A stretch of DNA of 16,782 nucleotides, from positions 1 through 16,782 of the forward strand of contig CAUFXR010000056.1 in NCBI GenBank assembly GCA_959596515.1. The letters run 5' to 3'. Positions within the stretch are counted from its first letter, which is position 1; each line of letters starts with the position of its first letter. Shown one piece after another: positions 14,252-16,782 of the stretch. The DNA comes from an uncultured Oscillospiraceae bacterium. Its GTDB lineage: Bacteria; Bacillota; Clostridia; Oscillospirales; Acutalibacteraceae. Under the pieces are notes generated by a model. The model saw only the letters and a list, made by a program, of their open reading frames with translations, did no database searches and was not told the DNA's origin. A program made the position numbers and the translations under genes.

Positions 14252-15091
14252 TTACAAGGAGATTTTCATGGAAATATCAAAGGCTTTTACCGAATGGGTA
14301 AGAGCGCCGATCGAAATAATATCGACACCGGTAGCGGCTACCGACTGGATCGTCTCAGCGGTAATATTGCCGGAAGCCTCCAGCAGAGCTTTGCCGTCGG
14401 TGATTTTTACCGCCTCCGCCATTTGCTCTACCGACATGTTGTCCAGCATGATGATATCCGCTCCGGCCGCCAGCGCCTCTCTCAGTTCGTCCAGGTTCCG
14501 GGTCTCCACCTCGATTTTGGTCATATGGCCGACTTTTTCTCTCAGCTTGCTGATGGCGCTGGTAATACCGCCGCCCGCGTCAATATGGTTATCTTTCAGC
14601 ATGGCCGCGTCGGAAAGGTTAAACCGGTGGTTTTTGCCGCCGCCTACGGTGACAGCGTATTTTTGCAGGGCGCGAAGACCGGGAAGGGTTTTCCGGGTGT
14701 CCGCGATGGAAGCTTTGGTGCCTTTGGTCAGAGCGACAGCCTGGGCGGTAGCGGTAGCGATTCCGGACATGTGCTGCAAAAGGTTCAGGGCGGTCCGTTC
14801 CCCTTTTAGCAGCTGCCGGGCGTTTCCGGTGAATTCCGCGATCAGGTCGCCTTTTTCCACAGGGTCGCCGTCAGATTTATAAGCCTTGGCGGAGAAGGTG
14901 GGATCCAAGAGCTGAAAGACCCGGAAGGCCACATCCAGACCGCACACCACCCCGGAAGCTTTCGCCACGAATTTCGCCGCACCGGTCTGCTCCGCGGGCA
15001 GAAGATAGTCAGAAGTAACGTCCAGGTAATTGATATCCTCCTGGATCGCCCGTTTGATCAGATCGTCCACATAAAAGGTATTAAGCATCAT
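14252..15091 (-). CDS. nadC: Nicotinate-nucleotide pyrophosphorylase (quinolinate phosphoribosyltransferase)
   Basis: Converts quinolinate and PRPP to nicotinate mononucleotide, CO2 and pyrophosphate in de novo NAD synthesis in the cytosol. The 279 residues are full length. Family motifs are GERTALNLLQHMSG (97-110), ADTRKTLPGLR (130-140, active-site Arg133/Lys134), GGGKNHRFNLSDAAMLKDNHI (150-170, with His155, Arg156, Lys166), acidic residues in IEVET (193-197), MLDNMS (215-220), and LEASGNI phosphate-binding near 237-243. Two ATGs lie in tandem (15091, 15088); the first overlaps the nadB end by 11 bases, so the genes are co-translated. Transcription ends at the tandem hairpins. Only nadA of the usual trio is missing from the window. 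Confidence 0.96.
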   Translation of the reverse strand: MMLNTFYVDDLIKRAIQEDINYLDVTSDYLLPAEQTGAAKFVAKASGVVCGLDVAFRVFQLLDPTFSAKAYKSDGDPVEKGDLIAEFTGNARQLLKGERTALNLLQHMSGIATATAQAVALTKGTKASIADTRKTLPGLRALQKYAVTVGGGKNHRFNLSDAAMLKDNHIDAGGGITSAISKLREKVGHMTKIEVETRNLDELREALAAGADIIMLDNMSVEQMAEAVKITDGKALLEASGNITAETIQSVAATGVDIISIGALTHSVKAFDISMKISL

Positions 15092-16553
15092 TTTCGTTCA
15101 AAACCTCGCTTAAAATAATTTTCGCGCAAACCGCGGCGCTTTTCGCTTCTATAAAATCCTGGTTCAAAGCGTAGCCGCCGGTTTCCAGCTCTTCCAAAAT
15201 TTGACTGACGGTGTTGAGCCCCTCTTGAAAAGCCTCCGGCTTCGGAATGACAAAATAGGCTTTCTGCAGGATCTCCCGAATTTTTGTCCGGTAACCATGA
15301 TGCATAGGCTTACCGCTTAGATCCATTTTCTTAGGAGCTGGCCCTAAAGGCACATGCTCCTCTTTCAGCCGGACAGAAATGTCCTGAGCCGCTCTCCTTC
15401 CGAATACCAGGGCTTCCAAAAGGGAATTGCTGGCCAGACGGTTCCGGCCGTGAACCCCGGTATGGGAACATTCTCCAGCCGCGTACAGCCGGGGAACCCG
15501 AGTGCGGGCATTTAAATCCACGTCGATACCGCCCATCAAATAATGCTGACAGGGGAATACGGGAATCCAATCGCTGGTGATATCAATTCCCTCAGCGAGG
15601 CAGCGCTCGTAAATCATGGGGAATCGGTTTTTCAGAAAATCCGGATCCTTATAGGTAATATCCAGATAAAAACGGTCGCTGCCGGTAGAAGCCATCTCCT
15701 TCATAATGGCGTTGGATACCACATCCCGTGGGGCTAAGTCTCCTCGGGAATCGTATTTGGAGGTGAAATGAGCGCCGTAGCAGTTTAGCAGATGAGCGCC
15801 TTCTCCCCGGACCGCCTCGGAAATCAGAAAACGCTCCCGGTCCTTTTCCGCCGCGAAAGCGGTGGGATGAAACTGAATCCAGCTCAAATGCTTGATCTCT
15901 GCCCCGAGCTGGTGAGCGAACATAATGCCGTCTCCAGTCGCGATGGCGGAATTGGTGGTGTATTGATAGATGCGCCCAATACCCCCGGAGGCCAACAGAA
16001 CATAGGAAGCGCCGGCATAAAACGCTTCGCCTTGATGCTGAACACCCGCATAAAAACCGTTTTCCGCTTTCGTCAGGGAAAACAGCAACGCGTTTTCTAA
16101 AATCGTCACATTAGAAAGCTTTTTTACCCGGTATAGCAGCTTGTCCACGATTTCTTTTCCGGTGGAGTCTTTATGGTGGGCGATGCGGTGACGGGAATGT
16201 CCCGCTTCTAGGGTCATCTGAATTCGGCCGTCGTCAGCCAAATCGAAATCAACACCCAGACGCTGGATGTTTAAGACATCCTTTGGCCCTTCGTTTACCA
16301 GAACACGAACCGCGTCCGGATTGTTCTGATGCTTGCCCGCGATCAGGGTGTCCTGAAAATGAAGCTCCGGGTCGTCATTTTCCCGGTAGACTACAGAAGC
16401 GACTCCTCCCTGTGCCAGAGAACTGTTGGAAAGAGTAAGCTCCTTTTTGGAAAGAAGAAGGACTTTAGCCTCCTTTGCCAGATTTAAAGCGGCGTAGAGG
16501 CCGGCGGCGCCGGCCCCTACGATAATAACGTCATAATTTTGCTCTTGGGGCAT
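15081..16553 (-). CDS. nadB: L-aspartate oxidase
   Basis: Flavoenzyme oxidising L-aspartate to iminoaspartate, which NadA condenses with dihydroxyacetone phosphate to quinolinate. The 490 residues begin with the FAD-binding GAGAAGLYAAL (13-23). Others are SSLAQGGVAS (44-53), HSRHRIAHHKDSTG (119-132), IQFHPTAF (226-233), EAVRGEGAHL (246-255), LAPRDVVS (273-280), CQHYLMGGI (335-343) and the second FAD segment GVHGRNRLASNSLLEAL (366-382). Together with nadC directly behind, this separates it from fumarate reductase-like relatives. The start at 16553 has AAAGGGG about ten bases upstream on the minus strand. The 5' region runs into 96-bp tandem repeats. Confidence 0.96.
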   Translation of the reverse strand: MPQEQNYDVIIVGAGAAGLYAALNLAKEAKVLLLSKKELTLSNSSLAQGGVASVVYRENDDPELHFQDTLIAGKHQNNPDAVRVLVNEGPKDVLNIQRLGVDFDLADDGRIQMTLEAGHSRHRIAHHKDSTGKEIVDKLLYRVKKLSNVTILENALLFSLTKAENGFYAGVQHQGEAFYAGASYVLLASGGIGRIYQYTTNSAIATGDGIMFAHQLGAEIKHLSWIQFHPTAFAAEKDRERFLISEAVRGEGAHLLNCYGAHFTSKYDSRGDLAPRDVVSNAIMKEMASTGSDRFYLDITYKDPDFLKNRFPMIYERCLAEGIDITSDWIPVFPCQHYLMGGIDVDLNARTRVPRLYAAGECSHTGVHGRNRLASNSLLEALVFGRRAAQDISVRLKEEHVPLGPAPKKMDLSGKPMHHGYRTKIREILQKAYFVIPKPEAFQEGLNTVSQILEELETGGYALNQDFIEAKSAAVCAKIILSEVLNENDA

Positions 16554-16574
16554 AATTATGATTCCCCTTTCCCC

Positions 16575-16782
16575 AGGCTGAGCCTGGACGCAACTCGCGC
16601 GTTTAAGATATTAGATAAGAAACAAAAGCAATGCCCGCGAGGAGGGCGATACCGCAATTAAGGCTTTTTTAGGCTGAGCCTGGACGCAACTCGCGCGTTT
16701 AAGATATTAGATAAGAAACAAAAGCAATGCCCGCGAGGAGGGCGATACCGCAATTAAGGCTTTTTTAGGCTGAGCCTGGACG
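16575..16782. repeat. Perfect 96-bp tandem direct repeat upstream of nadB, cut by the window edge
   Basis: Copies begin at 16575, 16671 and 16767 with AGGCTGAGCCTGGACG. The first two are full 96-base units and look identical; the third is cut after 16 bases by the window end. Each unit holds the small palindrome AGGCT-G-AGCCT, a GCCC/GGGC mini-stem (GCCCGCGAGGAGGGC) and a TTTTTT run. No reading frame, promoter or CRISPR-like spacer is evident. It lies 22 bases upstream of the nadB start. No gene is seen from 16554 to the right edge. Confidence 0.92.

Noticed and set aside
14268..14882. Long plus-strand frames (204 and 171 codons) opposite nadC
   Set aside because: These are antisense shadows of nadC; composition is Ser/Pro/Arg-rich with no family resemblance, and nadC is certain.
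16575..16782. Tandem repeat as a CRISPR array
   Set aside because: Units are contiguous and identical with no spacers, far longer than CRISPR repeats, and no cas gene is near.

Overview
The window looks like part of a Clostridia chromosome, probably the Oscillospiraceae/Ruminococcaceae side. The grounds are strong AGGAGG-type ribosome binding sites, moderately high GC, TTG and GTG starts, and structural proteins of the Gram-positive PBSX/Xkd type. This placement is inferred from gene style, not from a marker gene.

Layout. Bases 3-1007 hold the 3' part of an HtrA/DegP-like serine protease, closed by a strong intrinsic terminator (1046-1078). Bases 1199-14069 hold a compact, all-plus-strand block of 18 phage structural genes, plus two possible mini-ORFs. 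The order is: small and large terminase, portal, prohead protease, capsid cement, major capsid protein, a 408-base non-coding gap, three head-tail joining proteins, sheath, tube, a 69-residue unknown, LysM baseplate protein, hub, spike, gp25/W-like wedge, gpJ-like and gpI-like baseplate proteins, and a short tail-tip protein. Bases 14252-16553 (minus strand) hold nadC and nadB for NAD synthesis, ending in tandem terminators that point at the phage block. From 16575 to the right edge there is a perfect 96-bp tandem repeat.

How the genes work together. The block encodes what a DNA-packaging head with a contractile tail needs, and every reading frame is intact. Many genes are joined by ATGA/GTGA stop-start overlaps. 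Terminase ATPase and nuclease residues are present, so DNA packaging looks possible. What is absent is as telling: there is no tape-measure protein or tail chaperone between tube and LysM protein (only a 69-residue gene), and no integrase, repressor, replication, holin or endolysin gene. There is no recognisable long tail fibre, and the small terminase lacks its usual N-terminal DNA-binding half. Lying between housekeeping genes, this suggests a domesticated phage-derived particle, either a gene-transfer-agent or PBSX-like packager or a very short-tailed contractile device. That reading is inference. The missing tape measure is the strongest anomaly and can be seen directly: no plus-strand frame in the block exceeds 420 codons, and all the long ones are assigned to other functions.

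Other points of interest are the capsid genes being bracketed by stable hairpins, a nested helix structure in the gap before the head-tail joining genes, two ATGA-chained mini-ORFs ahead of the portal gene, and the 96-bp repeat beside nadB.
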